Shown here: positions 28,834 through 39,083 of the stretch, piece by piece
Position numbering within the stretch: the stretch's first letter is position 1
Layout of the letters: every line of letters starts with the position of its first letter
From: Alcaligenaceae bacterium
GTDB taxonomy: Bacteria; Pseudomonadota; Gammaproteobacteria; Burkholderiales; Burkholderiaceae_B
DNA length: 64,000 bases
Reading direction: 5' to 3'
NCBI GenBank assembly: GCA_013416455.1
Contig: JACCES010000004.1
Location: forward strand, 186,001 to 250,000
Position numbers and translations under genes: made by a program
Notes under the pieces: model-generated
What the model was told of the DNA's origin: nothing
Database searches by the model: none
Seen by the model: only the letters and a program-made list of their open reading frames with translations

Positions 28834-31800
28834 GATTGCAGCGCCTCCGCGTCCTGTGTTCCAGTCTCGCCCGCCGATTTCCGGCGTTTGAAGAGCCGGT
28901 TCACCACCACGTAGAACAAGGGGATGAAATAGACGGCGAGCACGGTGGCCGTGATCATGCCGCCGATGACGCCTGTGCCGATGGCATGGCTGCTGCCCGA
29001 GCTCGCGCCGCTGGCAATGGCCAGGGGCACGACGCCCAGGATGAAGGCCAGCGAGGTCATGATGATGGGGCGCAGCCTCAGGCGGGCCGCGTGGACGGCC
29101 GCTTCGGCCAGCCCCATGCCTTCGCGTTCATGCAGTTCGCGGGCGAATTCCACGATCAGGATGGCGTTCTTCGCGGCCAGCCCGGCGGTGGCCAGCAGGC
29201 CGATCTGGAAGAACACATCATTGCCCAGCCCGCGCATGAGCACGGCCGCCGCCGCGCCAATCACGCCCAGCGGAATCACCAGCATGACAGCGGTGGGAAT
29301 CGACCAGCTTTCATACAGGGCGGCCAGACACAGGAAGATCACGATCATGGACAGCGCATAAAGCATGGGCGCCTGGTCGCCGGTGGCGCGTTCCTCGTGG
29401 GACAGCCCCGACCACTCGATGGTGAAGCCTTGCGGCAGCCCAGCCGCGATCTCTTCCACGGCCGCCATGCTGTCGCCCGAACTGTAGCCGGGCGCGGGCT
29501 CGCCCAGGATCTCGACGGCGGGCAGACCATTGAAGCGGTCCATGCGCGGCGACCCCATCTTCCATTCGCCCGTGGCGAAGGCGGAGAACGGCACCATCTG
29601 GCCTTCGGCGTTGCGCACATACCATTTGCCGAAGTCCTCGGGCGTCACGCGCGATGAAGGCTCGCCCTGCACATAGACCCGCTTCACGCGGCTGCCGTCC
29701 AGGAAATCGTTGACGTAAGCCGCGCCCCAGGCGGCGGACATGGTCGTGTTCACATCGGATAGCGACAGGCCCATGGCGCGCACCCGCTCGTCGTCGATGA
29801 CGATCTGGTACTGCGGCTCATCGTTCATGCCGTTGGGCCGCAGCATCATCAGCGCGGGATGCTGCGACGCCTCGTACAGGAACTGGTCGCGGGCCTCCAT
29901 CAAGGCGTCGTGGCCCGCGCCGCCCCGGTCCTGGATGTAGAAGTTGAAGCCGGTGGCATTGCCCAATTCCTGGATCGCGGGCGGCGCGAAGGCGATGACC
30001 ATGGCGTCCCGGTACTGCGCGAACTCGGCATTGGCGCGCGCCACCACCGAAAACACATCCTGCCCCTCGCCGCCGCGTTCCGCCCAGGGTTTCATCTGGA
30101 TGAAGGCCGCGCCGGAACTCTGCCCACGGCCCGCGAAATTGAAACCGGCCACCGTCATCAGCGACTGGACGCTGCCGCCCTCTTCGGCATGCAGGTAGTC
30201 GGCGATGCGTTCGAGCACTTTCTCGGTCTGATCGTTGCTGGAGTTTTCCGGCAGCTGCACCTGGACCACGAAGTTGCCCTGGTCCTCGTCCGGCAGGAAG
30301 GAAGTGGGGATCTGCTGGAACATCCAGCCCGCCGCGGCGGCGATCACCAGGTACACCGCCATGAAGGCGCCCTTGCGGCGCAATACGTGGCCGACGCCGC
30401 GCTCGAACCGGGCGGCGCCCGCGTCGAAATTGCGGTTGAACCAGCCGAAAAAGCCGCGGCGGGTTTCGTGGCCATGCCGCCCCGGCTTCAACAGGGTCGC
30501 GCACAGCGCCGGCGTGAAGATCAGCGCCACGAACACGGACAGCGTCATGGCCACCACGATGGTGATGGAGAACTGCCGGTAGATCACTCCCGCCGAGCCG
30601 CCGAAAAAGGCCATGGGCACGAAGACGGCGGACAGCACCAGGCCGATGCCGACCAGCGCGCCCTGAAGCTGGCCCATGGACTTGATGGTGGCCTCCTTCG
30701 GCCCCAGCCCTTCCTCGGCCATGACCCGTTCGACGTTCTCGACGACGACGATGGCATCGTCCACCAGCATCCCGATGGCCAGCACCAGACCGAACATGGT
30801 CAATATATTGAGGTTGAAGCCCGCCATCGCCATGACGGCGAAGGTGCCCAGCACCACGACCGGCACGGCCAGCGCCGGTATCAGCGTCGCCCGGAAATTC
30901 TGCAGAAAGAGATACATCACGATCGTCACCAGGATGATGGCTTCAATCAGCGTCATGACCACGCTTTTCATCGAAGCCTCGACCACGGGCGAGGTATCGT
31001 AGGGATAGACGATCTTCACGCCATCGGGCAGGAAGGGTTCCTGCGCCTTCAGCACTTCCTTCACGGCTTCCACGGTGTCCAGCACATTTGCGCCCGTTGC
31101 CAGACGCAATGCAAGGGCCGCGGCGGGCTTGTTGTCGTATCGGCTGGAAATGGAAAAGTTTTCGGCATCGCGGGTGACGCTGGCCACGTCCTTGATGCGC
31201 ACCTGCGAGCCGTCGCGGTTCACCTTCAGAAGGATGTTCTCGAACTCGGCCTCGGTCTGCAGGCGGGTCTTGCCCGAGACCGTGGCTGAAAGCGTCACGC
31301 CTTCCACCGAGGGGCGTCCGCCGAGCTGGCCGGCCGAGACCTGCACGTTCTGTTCCTGGATGGCCGCCATGACGTCGGCCGGTGTCAGCGCGTAATTGTT
31401 GAGCCGGGCCGGATCCAGCCAGATGCGCATGGCGTACTGCGAGCCGAAAGCGAGGAAATCCCCCACTCCCGGCGTGCGGATCACCGAGTCCTGCACATTG
31501 GAAATCAGATAGTCGCCCAGCGCGTAGCTGTCCATTGCGCCGTCTTCGGATACCAGAGCGCCGATCAGCATGAAGTTGATCTGGTATTTCACCACCCGCA
31601 TGCCCTGCGCCTGGACTTCCTGCGGCAGCAGCGGTGTGGCGAGCTGCAGCTTGTTCTGCACCTGCACCTGGGCGATGTCCGGATCCACCCCCTGCTCGAA
31701 GGTCACTATCATGACCATGCTGCCGTCGGCGTTGCTCTGCGACTGGATGTAGCGCAGGCCGTCCAGCCCGTTCATCTGCTGTTCGATGACCTGGGCAACG

Positions 31801-31979
31801 GTATCCTGCACAGTCTGCGCGGACGCCCCCGGATAAGCGGCGATGACCGCCACCGCCGGCGGCGATACGTTGGGGTACTGGCTGACCGGCAGCGACAGCA
31901 GCGACAGCACCCCGGCCAGCATGGCCGCAAGGGCCAGAACCCATGCGAAGATGGGGCGATTGATGAAGAATCTCGACAT
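28830..31979 (-). CDS. RND multidrug efflux pump (AcrB/MexB, HAE1 family)
   Basis: 1049 residues, full length. It starts [20 protein letters not shown] (TM1), followed by a large periplasmic loop. [15 protein letters not shown] in TM4 carries the proton-relay Asp pair. A second internal repeat begins near residue 535, giving 12 membrane segments. FxGG and [21 protein letters not shown] motifs fit the hydrophobe/amphiphile family rather than heavy-metal pumps. It works with the adaptor (18 bp upstream) and the channel (overlapping downstream). Confidence 0.96.
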   Translation of the reverse strand: MSRFFINRPIFAWVLALAAMLAGVLSLLSLPVSQYPNVSPPAVAVIAAYPGASAQTVQDTVAQVIEQQMNGLDGLRYIQSQSNADGSMVMIVTFEQGVDPDIAQVQVQNKLQLATPLLPQEVQAQGMRVVKYQINFMLIGALVSEDGAMDSYALGDYLISNVQDSVIRTPGVGDFLAFGSQYAMRIWLDPARLNNYALTPADVMAAIQEQNVQVSAGQLGGRPSVEGVTLSATVSGKTRLQTEAEFENILLKVNRDGSQVRIKDVASVTRDAENFSISSRYDNKPAAALALRLATGANVLDTVEAVKEVLKAQEPFLPDGVKIVYPYDTSPVVEASMKSVVMTLIEAIILVTIVMYLFLQNFRATLIPALAVPVVVLGTFAVMAMAGFNLNILTMFGLVLAIGMLVDDAIVVVENVERVMAEEGLGPKEATIKSMGQLQGALVGIGLVLSAVFVPMAFFGGSAGVIYRQFSITIVVAMTLSVFVALIFTPALCATLLKPGRHGHETRRGFFGWFNRNFDAGAARFERGVGHVLRRKGAFMAVYLVIAAAAGWMFQQIPTSFLPDEDQGNFVVQVQLPENSSNDQTEKVLERIADYLHAEEGGSVQSLMTVAGFNFAGRGQSSGAAFIQMKPWAERGGEGQDVFSVVARANAEFAQYRDAMVIAFAPPAIQELGNATGFNFYIQDRGGAGHDALMEARDQFLYEASQHPALMMLRPNGMNDEPQYQIVIDDERVRAMGLSLSDVNTTMSAAWGAAYVNDFLDGSRVKRVYVQGEPSSRVTPEDFGKWYVRNAEGQMVPFSAFATGEWKMGSPRMDRFNGLPAVEILGEPAPGYSSGDSMAAVEEIAAGLPQGFTIEWSGLSHEERATGDQAPMLYALSMIVIFLCLAALYESWSIPTAVMLVIPLGVIGAAAAVLMRGLGNDVFFQIGLLATAGLAAKNAILIVEFARELHEREGMGLAEAAVHAARLRLRPIIMTSLAFILGVVPLAIASGASSGSSHAIGTGVIGGMITATVLAVYFIPLFYVVVNRLFKRRKSAGETGTQDAEALQS

Positions 31980-31997
31980 GATTGCTTCGCCCTCCGC

Positions 31998-33173
31998 TCA
32001 GCGCGCGGCCGCCGGGTTGGCGGTGGCCAGCTCGACGGCGGGGTCCCCGGCCGCATCCTGTTCCCGCCCGGCGATCCGCACTTCGGCGCCCGGGCGCACC
32101 TTCTGGCGGCCCTCCACCACGATGCGGTCGCCCTCCCGCAGGCCGTCGGTGACCATCCACTGCCCGTCCACCATGCGTTCATTGAACACCCGGCGCGCTT
32201 CAATGCGGTTTTCCGCATCCACGACGTAGACGGTGGATCTGCCATTGCCCAGCATCAATGCCTGGTTGGGCACCAGATACACGCCATCGCGCCGCCCGCT
32301 GTCGACCTGGGCATGGACGAACATACCCGGCAGCAGCTTGCGGTCGGGATTGGGGAACTGCGCGCGCAAGGTCACACTGCCCGTGCCGGGCGAGACCTCG
32401 ACTTCGGAAAACTGCAGGGTGCCCTCGTGCTCGTAGATGGAGCCGTCTTCCAGGCGCAGTCGGACCGGCGCCCCGCGCTTTCCGTCCTGGCGGATCTGCC
32501 CCGTCTCCATCGCCTTGCGCAAGCCCATCAGCTCCACCGAGGACTGCGTCATGTCGACATAGATGGGCTCCAGCTGCTGTACGGTTGCCATGGCGGTGGC
32601 CTGGCCATTGGTGACCAGCGCGCCTTCAGAGACGGCGGAACGGCCGATGCGGCCGGAGATCGGGGACAGCACCTTGCTGTAAGTGAGATTGATGCGGGCC
32701 AGTTCGGCTTCCGCCCGGGCCTGCTGATGGGCGGCCTGGGCGTCGTCGTGCGCCTGGCGGCTCACCGCATTGACCTTGGCCAGCTCCGCATAGCGTCCGG
32801 CCTGCAGCTCGGCGGTGCGCAGGTTGGCGGCGGCCTTCCTGTGGGCGGCCTGATAGATGGCATCGTCGATCTGATAGAGCTGTTCGCCCTCCTCGACCTC
32901 CGAGCCTTCCTCGAACAAGCGCTGTTTGACCACACCGTTCACCTGGGGCCGCACTTCCGCCACCCGGTAGGCGGTGGTGCGTCCCGGCAGTTCATTGACG
33001 ACATTGATCACCGTGGACGCCACCGCCTGCACGGCGACCTCGGGTAGCGCCGCCCGGGAGGGCGGCCCGGCCGGATCCCGACCGCAGGCCGCCAGTACGA
33101 GCGTGGCGGCCCCCAGAATCAGGACGTGGCGGCGCCCCGCCGTCTTGCGCGGAATTCCGTCATTGCTGTTCAC
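31998..33173 (-). CDS. RND efflux periplasmic adaptor lipoprotein (AcrA/MexA type)
   Basis: 391 residues. The lipobox VLAAC makes Cys30 the lipidation site. Lipoyl halves are at about 60-110 and 170-210, with an alpha-hairpin (RKAAANLRTAELQAGRYAEL to HQQARAEAELARINLTYSK) between them and beta-barrel domains after. GTG at 33173 is preferred since GAGG lies eight bases upstream; an ATG at 33230 adds 19 Arg-rich residues. It is first gene of the efflux operon and divergent from an IclR regulator. Confidence 0.92.
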   Translation of the reverse strand: MNSNDGIPRKTAGRRHVLILGAATLVLAACGRDPAGPPSRAALPEVAVQAVASTVINVVNELPGRTTAYRVAEVRPQVNGVVKQRLFEEGSEVEEGEQLYQIDDAIYQAAHRKAAANLRTAELQAGRYAELAKVNAVSRQAHDDAQAAHQQARAEAELARINLTYSKVLSPISGRIGRSAVSEGALVTNGQATAMATVQQLEPIYVDMTQSSVELMGLRKAMETGQIRQDGKRGAPVRLRLEDGSIYEHEGTLQFSEVEVSPGTGSVTLRAQFPNPDRKLLPGMFVHAQVDSGRRDGVYLVPNQALMLGNGRSTVYVVDAENRIEARRVFNERMVDGQWMVTDGLREGDRIVVEGRQKVRPGAEVRIAGREQDAAGDPAVELATANPAAAR

Positions 33174-33232
33174 ACGTTTACCTCTTCTTGGATGATTTCG
33201 TCGCCGGCATCTCATCGAACCCCGTTGCACTT

Positions 33233-33311
33233 ATGTACCGTTTAATGGGTTGATATACCGAAAGTCGGTACTGTATCATGATTCGGTTATTTAGATCACT
33301 AGACGGTACAT
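33233..33311. promoter_or_regulatory. GTACCG-repeat operator region between efflux operon and iclR-type gene
   Basis: The 210-bp divergent region is A+T-rich and contains an inverted pair ATGTACCGT (33233-33241) and ACGGTACAT (33303-33311), with a compact palindrome TACCGA-AAG-TCGGTA (33256-33270) between them. The shared core is GTACCG/CGGTAC. The spacing suggests sites for one regulator over both divergent promoters. Confidence 0.5.
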
Positions 33312-33383
33312 CAACTTTTCAAACCCGCTTCTTGAGAGCGGGTTCGCTGACCGGCTATCATTCACGGCGATAAGGAGACGCAA

Positions 33384-34205
33384 ATGGAAAAGGACGACGC
33401 GCATTCAGCCGACCCTCGCGGCGGCGTCCAGGTCGTCTCGCGGACGGCGGCCATCATGCGGGCGCTCAGCGCCCATCCGGGCGGATTGAGTCTGACGGCG
33501 ATTGCCAATGAAGTGGGGCTGCCGCGCTCGACGGTGCAGCGGCTGGTGACGGCACTGGAAATCGAGGGCCTGGTGGACGGAAAGGGGCCCAGCGGCGGTA
33601 CCCGCCTGGGCCCGACGGTATCGTCGCTGCTGGCAACGGCGCACGCCGACATGGTGGTGTTCGGGCGCCATCAGCTCAAGATGCTGCTCGATGCGGTGAA
33701 CGAAACCAGCAGCATCATCACGGCCGTCAACGCCAAGGGTATGGTGCTCGAAACCATGACGGCCGAGCACCCTCTGCGGGTGGTGCTGTCCCAGGGCAGC
33801 CAGACGCCGCTTCATGCTTCGGCAGGCGGCAAGGCGCTGCTGTCGGCTTACGGCGACTCTCTCATTGAACAGTTGTACGGCCCGGCGCTGGAATCTTTCA
33901 CCGCACAGACCCTCGCCAGCCGCGAGGCCCTGCTGGCCGAAGTGAAGCAAGCGCGCGCGGACGGTATCGCGTATTCCCGCAACGAATTCACCCCCGGCAT
34001 CAGTTCCCTGGCCACGGTGGTGGACACCAGCATGGGCATCTACGCCTTCGAGGTCACCCTGCCCGATGCCCGTTTCGAGGCCCGGGCGGCCGATATACGG
34101 GCATCCATGCTGGCTCACAGAGAAAGGGTTCTGACCGAATCCATCGGTTTCGAGAAGGACAGGCAGGCAGGCTCGCTGGGCCTGCCATCGGCCGCCGGAA
34201 GCTAG
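33384..34205 (+). CDS. IclR-family transcriptional regulator
   Basis: 273 residues. The N-terminal winged helix-turn-helix (about 15-75) reads LSLTAIANEVGLPRSTVQRLVTAL; the GAF-like effector domain (about 95-260) includes LHASAGGKALLSAYGD and ITYSRNE-like ISYSRNE as IAYSRNE. AAGGAG precedes the ATG. It diverges from the RND operon and converges with glycerate kinase (4-bp overlap of 3' ends). IclR members mostly control catabolic genes, so the glycerate genes are as likely a target as the pump. Confidence 0.92.
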   Translation: MEKDDAHSADPRGGVQVVSRTAAIMRALSAHPGGLSLTAIANEVGLPRSTVQRLVTALEIEGLVDGKGPSGGTRLGPTVSSLLATAHADMVVFGRHQLKMLLDAVNETSSIITAVNAKGMVLETMTAEHPLRVVLSQGSQTPLHASAGGKALLSAYGDSLIEQLYGPALESFTAQTLASREALLAEVKQARADGIAYSRNEFTPGISSLATVVDTSMGIYAFEVTLPDARFEARAADIRASMLAHRERVLTESIGFEKDRQAGSLGLPSAAGS

Positions 34206-35365
34206 TGTCCTGTCTGGCCCGCGAGCCAGAGCAGCATGCAGTCGCGCGCGCGCTCGCGCAGCAGGGCCGCGGCATCATGGCATGCCTGTGAAAGCTCCAT
34301 GGGGCCGGGCACGACGCTGAAGGCGGCCGTCACGCCGACTTCATACAGAGCTTCGTAGCCTTCGCCCAGCGACCCCGCCAGAGCAATGACCGTGGCGCCC
34401 TGCCGCCGGCCATGCCTGGCGACACCGGCGGGCGTCTTGCCCAGCAGCGTCTGGCGGTCCATGCGGCCCTCGCCGGTGAAGACCAGCCGTGCGCCCCGCA
34501 AAGCCTGGTCCAGCTCCGCAAGGTCGGCGATCAGTTCGACCCCCGGCCGGAATTCCGCCTGGAAGAAGCTCTTGATGACGAAACCGAGCCCGCCCGCCGC
34601 GCCGGTGCCGGGCGTTCCGGCTTCGTCGCGCCCCGAGGCTTCCCGGCATACCGCCGCAAAGTGGGCGAGCGCTTTGTCAAGGAACGCCACGTCGTCGGGC
34701 GTGGCGCCCTTCTGCGGGCCGAAGATGGCCGCGGCCCCGCGTTCGCCGCATAGTGGATTGTCGACATCCACGGCGATCTCGAACTGCACCGAGGCCAGCC
34801 GGCCGTCGAGCTTGTTAGTATCTACTTTGGATAGACGATGCAAGGCCCCGCCGCCGGGCGGCAGTTCACCCCCTTCGGCATCGAACAGATGGCCGCCCAG
34901 CGCCTGGAACAGGCCGGCGCCGCCATCGGTCGTGGCGCTGCCACCCAGGCCCAGCACGATGCGGCGGGCGCCGGCATCGAGCGCCTGCAGCACCAATTGC
35001 CCGACACCATAGGTGCTGGCCCGCAGCGGACGCCGCTGCGCGGGCGGGATGCGTTCCAGCCCCGCCGCCTCGGCCATTTCGATGAAGGCCGTGCCATTGC
35101 CCAGCCAGCCCCAGGCGGCTTCGCAGGGCTGGCCGTTGGCATCGAGCACCACAGCGCGGCGGCGCTCGCCCTTGGTGGCGGCCAGCACAGCGTCGAGCGA
35201 CCCTTCGCCGCCGTCCGCCATCGGAACGCTCAGAATCTCGGCTTCGGGCGCGGCCTGCCGCACCCCTTCCGCAATGGCGGCGGCGACGTCGGCCGCGCAG
35301 AGGCTTTCTTTGTAGGAATCGGGCGCCACCACGACCCGCAGGCGGGGTGTTTCCTGCTGCGTCAT
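34202..35365 (-). CDS. Glycerate 2-kinase (GlxK/GarK type)
   Basis: 387 residues. It opens RVVVAPDSYKESLCAADVAAA and continues PMADGGEGSLDAVLAATKG, the type I glycerate kinase signature. GLGGSATTDGGAG near residue 145 and TGEGRMDRQTLLGKTP near 305 are also conserved. It phosphorylates D-glycerate. The ATG overlaps the stop of the upstream hydroxyacid dehydrogenase (ATGA), so the pair would turn hydroxypyruvate into phosphoglycerate. Confidence 0.94.
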   Translation of the reverse strand: MTQQETPRLRVVVAPDSYKESLCAADVAAAIAEGVRQAAPEAEILSVPMADGGEGSLDAVLAATKGERRRAVVLDANGQPCEAAWGWLGNGTAFIEMAEAAGLERIPPAQRRPLRASTYGVGQLVLQALDAGARRIVLGLGGSATTDGGAGLFQALGGHLFDAEGGELPPGGGALHRLSKVDTNKLDGRLASVQFEIAVDVDNPLCGERGAAAIFGPQKGATPDDVAFLDKALAHFAAVCREASGRDEAGTPGTGAAGGLGFVIKSFFQAEFRPGVELIADLAELDQALRGARLVFTGEGRMDRQTLLGKTPAGVARHGRRQGATVIALAGSLGEGYEALYEVGVTAAFSVVPGPMELSQACHDAAALLRERARDCMLLWLAGQTGH

Positions 35366-36372
35366 TCGCTGCCCTCGGCGGACGTGCCCGCGGCGCTGAC
35401 GCGCCCCGCCACCACGTTGCGCGGCTGGCCGTTAACAAAGGCTTCGACATTGTCGATGAGCTGGTCCGCAAGCGTCTGGATGGCTTCCGCGCTGGCCCAT
35501 GCGATATGAGGCGTGAGAATGAAATTGGGCAGGTCCAGCAGAACCATCAGAGGATGATCGGCGGGAGGCGGTTCCGGTACCGTAACGTCGATGCCCGCCC
35601 CGGCGATCTGGCCGCCCCGCAGTGCGGCGGCCAGCGCGTGATCGTCGATGAGCGCGCCGCGCGCCGTATTGATGAGCAGCGGCTTGCGCTTCATCTTGCC
35701 GAATTCTTCGGTGCTCAGCAGGTGATGGGTATGCACGTTCAGAGGGCAATGCAGGGTGATGATGTCGCTTTCCGCCAGCAGGGTATCGAAAGGCGTGTAG
35801 AGCGCGCCCATGTCGTCCCTGCCCTTGTGGGCCGCGAACAGTACACGCATGCCCAGCGCCCTGCCGATCTGGGCCACCGACTGCCCCAGCGCGCCGGCGC
35901 CGACGATGCCCAGAGTGGAACCCGACAGATCGCGGACGGGATAGTCGAAGTAGCAGAACTGCGCCGCTTCCTGCCAGCGCCCGGCCTGCACCGACTGGCG
36001 ATAGGGAACGATGCTGCGCCGCAAGGCGAAGATGAGCGCAAACACATGTTCCGGCACGCTGCGCACGGCATAGCCGCGTATGTTGGACACGACGATGCCG
36101 CGCTGTTCGCAGCTGGCCAGGTCGACGTTGTCGCTGCCGGTGGCGGCCAGCGCGATCATCTTCAGGCGCGGCGCCGCCGCGATTTCGTCCTTGCCCAGAC
36201 GCACTTTGTTGACGAGCACGATGTCGGCCTGCGCGATGCGCCCGGCGACTTCTTCCGGACGGGTGCGTTCATGGAATTCCAGGACGTGCGGGAATGAGGG
36301 GGGCCGCAGCACGGTCTCGGGCGAGATGGTGCCGCGGTCCAGGAAAACCACTTTCAAAGGTGTTTGGGGCAT
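35362..36372 (-). CDS. D-2-hydroxyacid dehydrogenase (hydroxypyruvate reductase-like)
   Basis: 336 residues. The Rossmann motif GIVGAGALGQSVA is near residue 150; the catalytic Arg is in NTARGALID, Glu in PEPPPADHPL, and His in LTPHIAWAS. Coupling to glycerate kinase favours glycerate/hydroxypyruvate as the substrate pair over phosphoglycerate or lactate. AGAGGA precedes the ATG at 36372. The frame remains open upstream to 37707, but that part is antisense to the S9 peptidase and is not coding. Confidence 0.9.
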   Translation of the reverse strand: MPQTPLKVVFLDRGTISPETVLRPPSFPHVLEFHERTRPEEVAGRIAQADIVLVNKVRLGKDEIAAAPRLKMIALAATGSDNVDLASCEQRGIVVSNIRGYAVRSVPEHVFALIFALRRSIVPYRQSVQAGRWQEAAQFCYFDYPVRDLSGSTLGIVGAGALGQSVAQIGRALGMRVLFAAHKGRDDMGALYTPFDTLLAESDIITLHCPLNVHTHHLLSTEEFGKMKRKPLLINTARGALIDDHALAAALRGGQIAGAGIDVTVPEPPPADHPLMVLLDLPNFILTPHIAWASAEAIQTLADQLIDNVEAFVNGQPRNVVAGRVSAAGTSAEGSE

Positions 36373-36519
36373 GTGTGTCCTCTTTCTGTTCCATCGCTGA
36401 CGATGGGATGTTCCGGTGTTGCCGATCCGATATAGTAATGGCTTTAGCGGTCGGCCTTCCTGGTGCGCTGTTTGTCGCACCGGCGAGGCGAAGGCCATCC
36501 CTCGCATACGGAAACCCCC

Positions 36520-38397
36520 ATGAGCGGCGAACGCCATCCCCCTGTCTATCCCCTGACCGATTTCTTCCGCAACCCCGACCGTGGCTTCTTTCGCCTGTCC
36601 GACGATGGCAACTGGCTGGCCTTCATGGAACCGGTCTCCTTCGACGAAGGCCCGCCGCGCATGAACATCTTCGTGCAGGCCCTGCAAGGCAGCGAGCCGG
36701 TGGGCGAGGCCCGGTGCCTGACGCGGGAAACCGAAAGGGACATTGCCGAATATTATTGGAAAGGCTCGGACATTCTGCTCTATGCCAAGGATTTCGAGGG
36801 CGATGAGAACTTCCATGTGGTCGCCGTGGACGTGCGCAGCGGCGCCGTATCCGATCTGACGCCCTATCCTGGCGCCCGCGCGGGCGTGGCGGACGACCTC
36901 TACGATGATCCCGATCACATCCTGATCGCGCACAATCACCGCGATGCGCAATCTTTCGATGTCTACCGGGTCAACGTGCGCACGGGCGAAGAAGCCATGG
37001 TGGCCGAGAACCCCGGGAACGTCGTCGCCTGGCATACCGACCATCACGGGCGCGTGCGCGCGGCAACGCTCAGCGACGGGCTGGAAACCACCCTGCTCTA
37101 TCGCGAAACCGAGGCGGATGCCTTCCATCCCATCATCACCACGGACTTTCGCCATAGCGTGAGCCCCGAACTGTTCACTTTCGACGACCGCCGCCTCTAT
37201 GCCCTGAGCAATCGCGGGCGCGATTGCCTGGCGCTGGTGATCATCGACCCCGAGTCGCCCGACGACGAACAGCTGGTGTTCGACACCGACGGTGTGGATC
37301 TCGACGGTGTGGGCCATTCCCGCCTCCGGCATGTGCTCACCGCGGCCGTCTACCAGACCGATCGAGTCAAATATCACTTCTTCGACCAGCAGGCCGCGGA
37401 ACGCCACCTGCGCCTGTCGGAAGCGCTGCCGGGCTATGAAATCGCCTTGCAGAGCGGCACGCGCGACGAACGGAAATTCATCGTCGCCGCCTACAACGAC
37501 CGCAGCCCGGGCGGGCGGTATATCTACGACGAAGACACCGGTGGCCTGACCAAGCTGGCGGACATCAATCCCGCCCTGCCCGAAAATGACATGGCCGAGG
37601 TGCGCCCCATCCAGTACACGGCGCGCGATGGCCTGGTCATCCATGGCTATCTCACGCTGCCCAGGGGCCGCGAACCCAGGGGCCTGCCCTGCGTGGTGAA
37701 TCCGCACGGCGGCCCTTGGGCGCGCGACGGCTGGGGGTTCAATCCGGAAGCACAGTTTCTCGCCAATCGCGGCTACTGCGTCCTGCAGATGAATTTCCGC
37801 GGGTCGACCGGCTACGGTCGCCGTTTCTGGGAAGCGGGCTTCGGCCAGTGGGGCCTGGCCATGCAGGACGACATCACCGACGGGGTCCAGTGGCTGATCG
37901 ACGAAGGCATCGCCGACCGCGGCCGCATCGCCATCTACGGGGGCAGCTACGGCGGCTATGCGGTCCTGTCAGGCATTGTCCGTACGCCCGAGCTGTATGC
38001 CGCGGCCATCGATTTCGTCGGCGTCTCCAACCTGCTCACCTTCCTGAACACGATTCCGCCCTATTGGAAGCCCATGCTTGAAAAGATGTACAGCATGGTG
38101 GGCCACCCCGAGAAAGACCGCGAACGCCTGGTGGCGACCTCCCCCGCCCTCAATGCCGAACGCATCCGCACCCCCTTGTTCATTGCTCAGGGCGCCAACG
38201 ACCCGCGCGTGAATAAGGATGAAAGCGATCAGATGGTGGCGGCGCTGCGCTCTCGCGGCGTCGATGTGGAATACATGGTCAAGGAAAACGAGGGCCACGG
38301 TTTCCACAACGACGAAAACAAGTTCGAGTTCTACGAACGCATGGAAGCGTTTCTTTCCCAGCATCTGGGAATACTCAGCCAAGGAGCACCACAGTGA
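36520..38397 (+). CDS. S9-family prolyl oligopeptidase-like peptidase
   Basis: 625 residues. The first 370 or so form a beta-propeller-like domain and the rest the alpha/beta hydrolase peptidase. The triad is Ser476 in GGSYGGY, Asp561 in GANDPRV, and His593 in NEGHGFHN. No signal peptide is seen, so it is probably cytoplasmic and acts on short peptides or acyl-peptides. The ribosome binding site at 36520 is weak; the upstream in-frame ATG at 36463 is non-conserved. It overlaps the following GST gene by four bases. Confidence 0.92.
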   Translation: MSGERHPPVYPLTDFFRNPDRGFFRLSDDGNWLAFMEPVSFDEGPPRMNIFVQALQGSEPVGEARCLTRETERDIAEYYWKGSDILLYAKDFEGDENFHVVAVDVRSGAVSDLTPYPGARAGVADDLYDDPDHILIAHNHRDAQSFDVYRVNVRTGEEAMVAENPGNVVAWHTDHHGRVRAATLSDGLETTLLYRETEADAFHPIITTDFRHSVSPELFTFDDRRLYALSNRGRDCLALVIIDPESPDDEQLVFDTDGVDLDGVGHSRLRHVLTAAVYQTDRVKYHFFDQQAAERHLRLSEALPGYEIALQSGTRDERKFIVAAYNDRSPGGRYIYDEDTGGLTKLADINPALPENDMAEVRPIQYTARDGLVIHGYLTLPRGREPRGLPCVVNPHGGPWARDGWGFNPEAQFLANRGYCVLQMNFRGSTGYGRRFWEAGFGQWGLAMQDDITDGVQWLIDEGIADRGRIAIYGGSYGGYAVLSGIVRTPELYAAAIDFVGVSNLLTFLNTIPPYWKPMLEKMYSMVGHPEKDRERLVATSPALNAERIRTPLFIAQGANDPRVNKDESDQMVAALRSRGVDVEYMVKENEGHGFHNDENKFEFYERMEAFLSQHLGILSQGAPQ

Positions 38398-39002
38398 AGC
38401 TTTATTACATGCCCGGCGCCTGCCCGCTCGCCACCCATATCGTCCTGGAATGGATAGGGGAGCCCTACGAAATCCAGGCGGTTCCCCGCAAAGAGCTCAA
38501 AGAACCCGCCTTCCTGGCACTGAATCCGGTCGGTTCGGTGCCCGTGCTGACCGATGGCGATCTGGTCCTTACACAGAGCGCCGCCATTCTGGAATATCTG
38601 GCGGAAAAACACCCGCAGGCCGGGCTGTTGCCCGACGACCTTGCCGGCCGCGCGGAAACGCGCCGCTGGCTGGGCTTCGTGAACGCCGACCTGCACAAGG
38701 CGTTCGGCCTGGTCTTCGGCAAGGGGGCGTTTTCCAGCGACGCCGCATGCCAGGAGCAGATCGCCGCCGGCGGCATCGCCCAGGCCACGAAATTGTTCGC
38801 CATCATCGACAAGCAGCTGGAAGGCCGGCAATGGGTCACGGGCACACGCTCGATCGTGGACCCCTACCTCTACACCGTGACCCGCTGGGGCCATGCTGTG
38901 AAGATGGATCTTGCCGGTTTTCGCAATCTGCAGGCCTTCTTCGACCACATGAACGCCGACCCGGGGGTGAAGGCGGCGCTGGCCGCCCAAGGGCTGGAAT
39001 AA
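38394..39002 (+). CDS. Glutathione S-transferase
   Basis: 202 residues. The thioredoxin-like N-domain opens MKLYYMPGACPLATHIVLEW, matching the beta/GstA-type opening with a likely catalytic Cys10; PVLTDGDLVLTQSAAILEYLAEKHP binds glutathione. The helical C-domain follows from about residue 88. The GTG start overlaps the peptidase stop (GTGA) and AAGGAG lies eight bases upstream, so both genes are translated together. Confidence 0.94.
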   Translation: MKLYYMPGACPLATHIVLEWIGEPYEIQAVPRKELKEPAFLALNPVGSVPVLTDGDLVLTQSAAILEYLAEKHPQAGLLPDDLAGRAETRRWLGFVNADLHKAFGLVFGKGAFSSDAACQEQIAAGGIAQATKLFAIIDKQLEGRQWVTGTRSIVDPYLYTVTRWGHAVKMDLAGFRNLQAFFDHMNADPGVKAALAAQGLE

Positions 39003-39083
39003 TCGGCCCCGCAGGCAAGAAAGCCCGCCGCGCAGGGGGGCCTGGGTAGCTGGAAACACAGGCTTCCCGCCCGATGTGACGCT

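Noticed and set aside
27445-28914. 489-codon plus-strand frame opposite the outer-membrane channel
   Set aside because: Shadow frame; the minus strand encodes a recognisable OprM-type lipoprotein.
29859-31289. 476-codon plus-strand frame opposite the RND pump
   Set aside because: His-, Gln- and Gly-rich composition mirrors the pump's codons; no domain is seen.
36373-37707. N-terminal extension of the hydroxyacid dehydrogenase to 781 residues
   Set aside because: The extension is antisense to the S9 peptidase and unlike any dehydrogenase; ATG 36372 with AGAGGA gives the normal protein.
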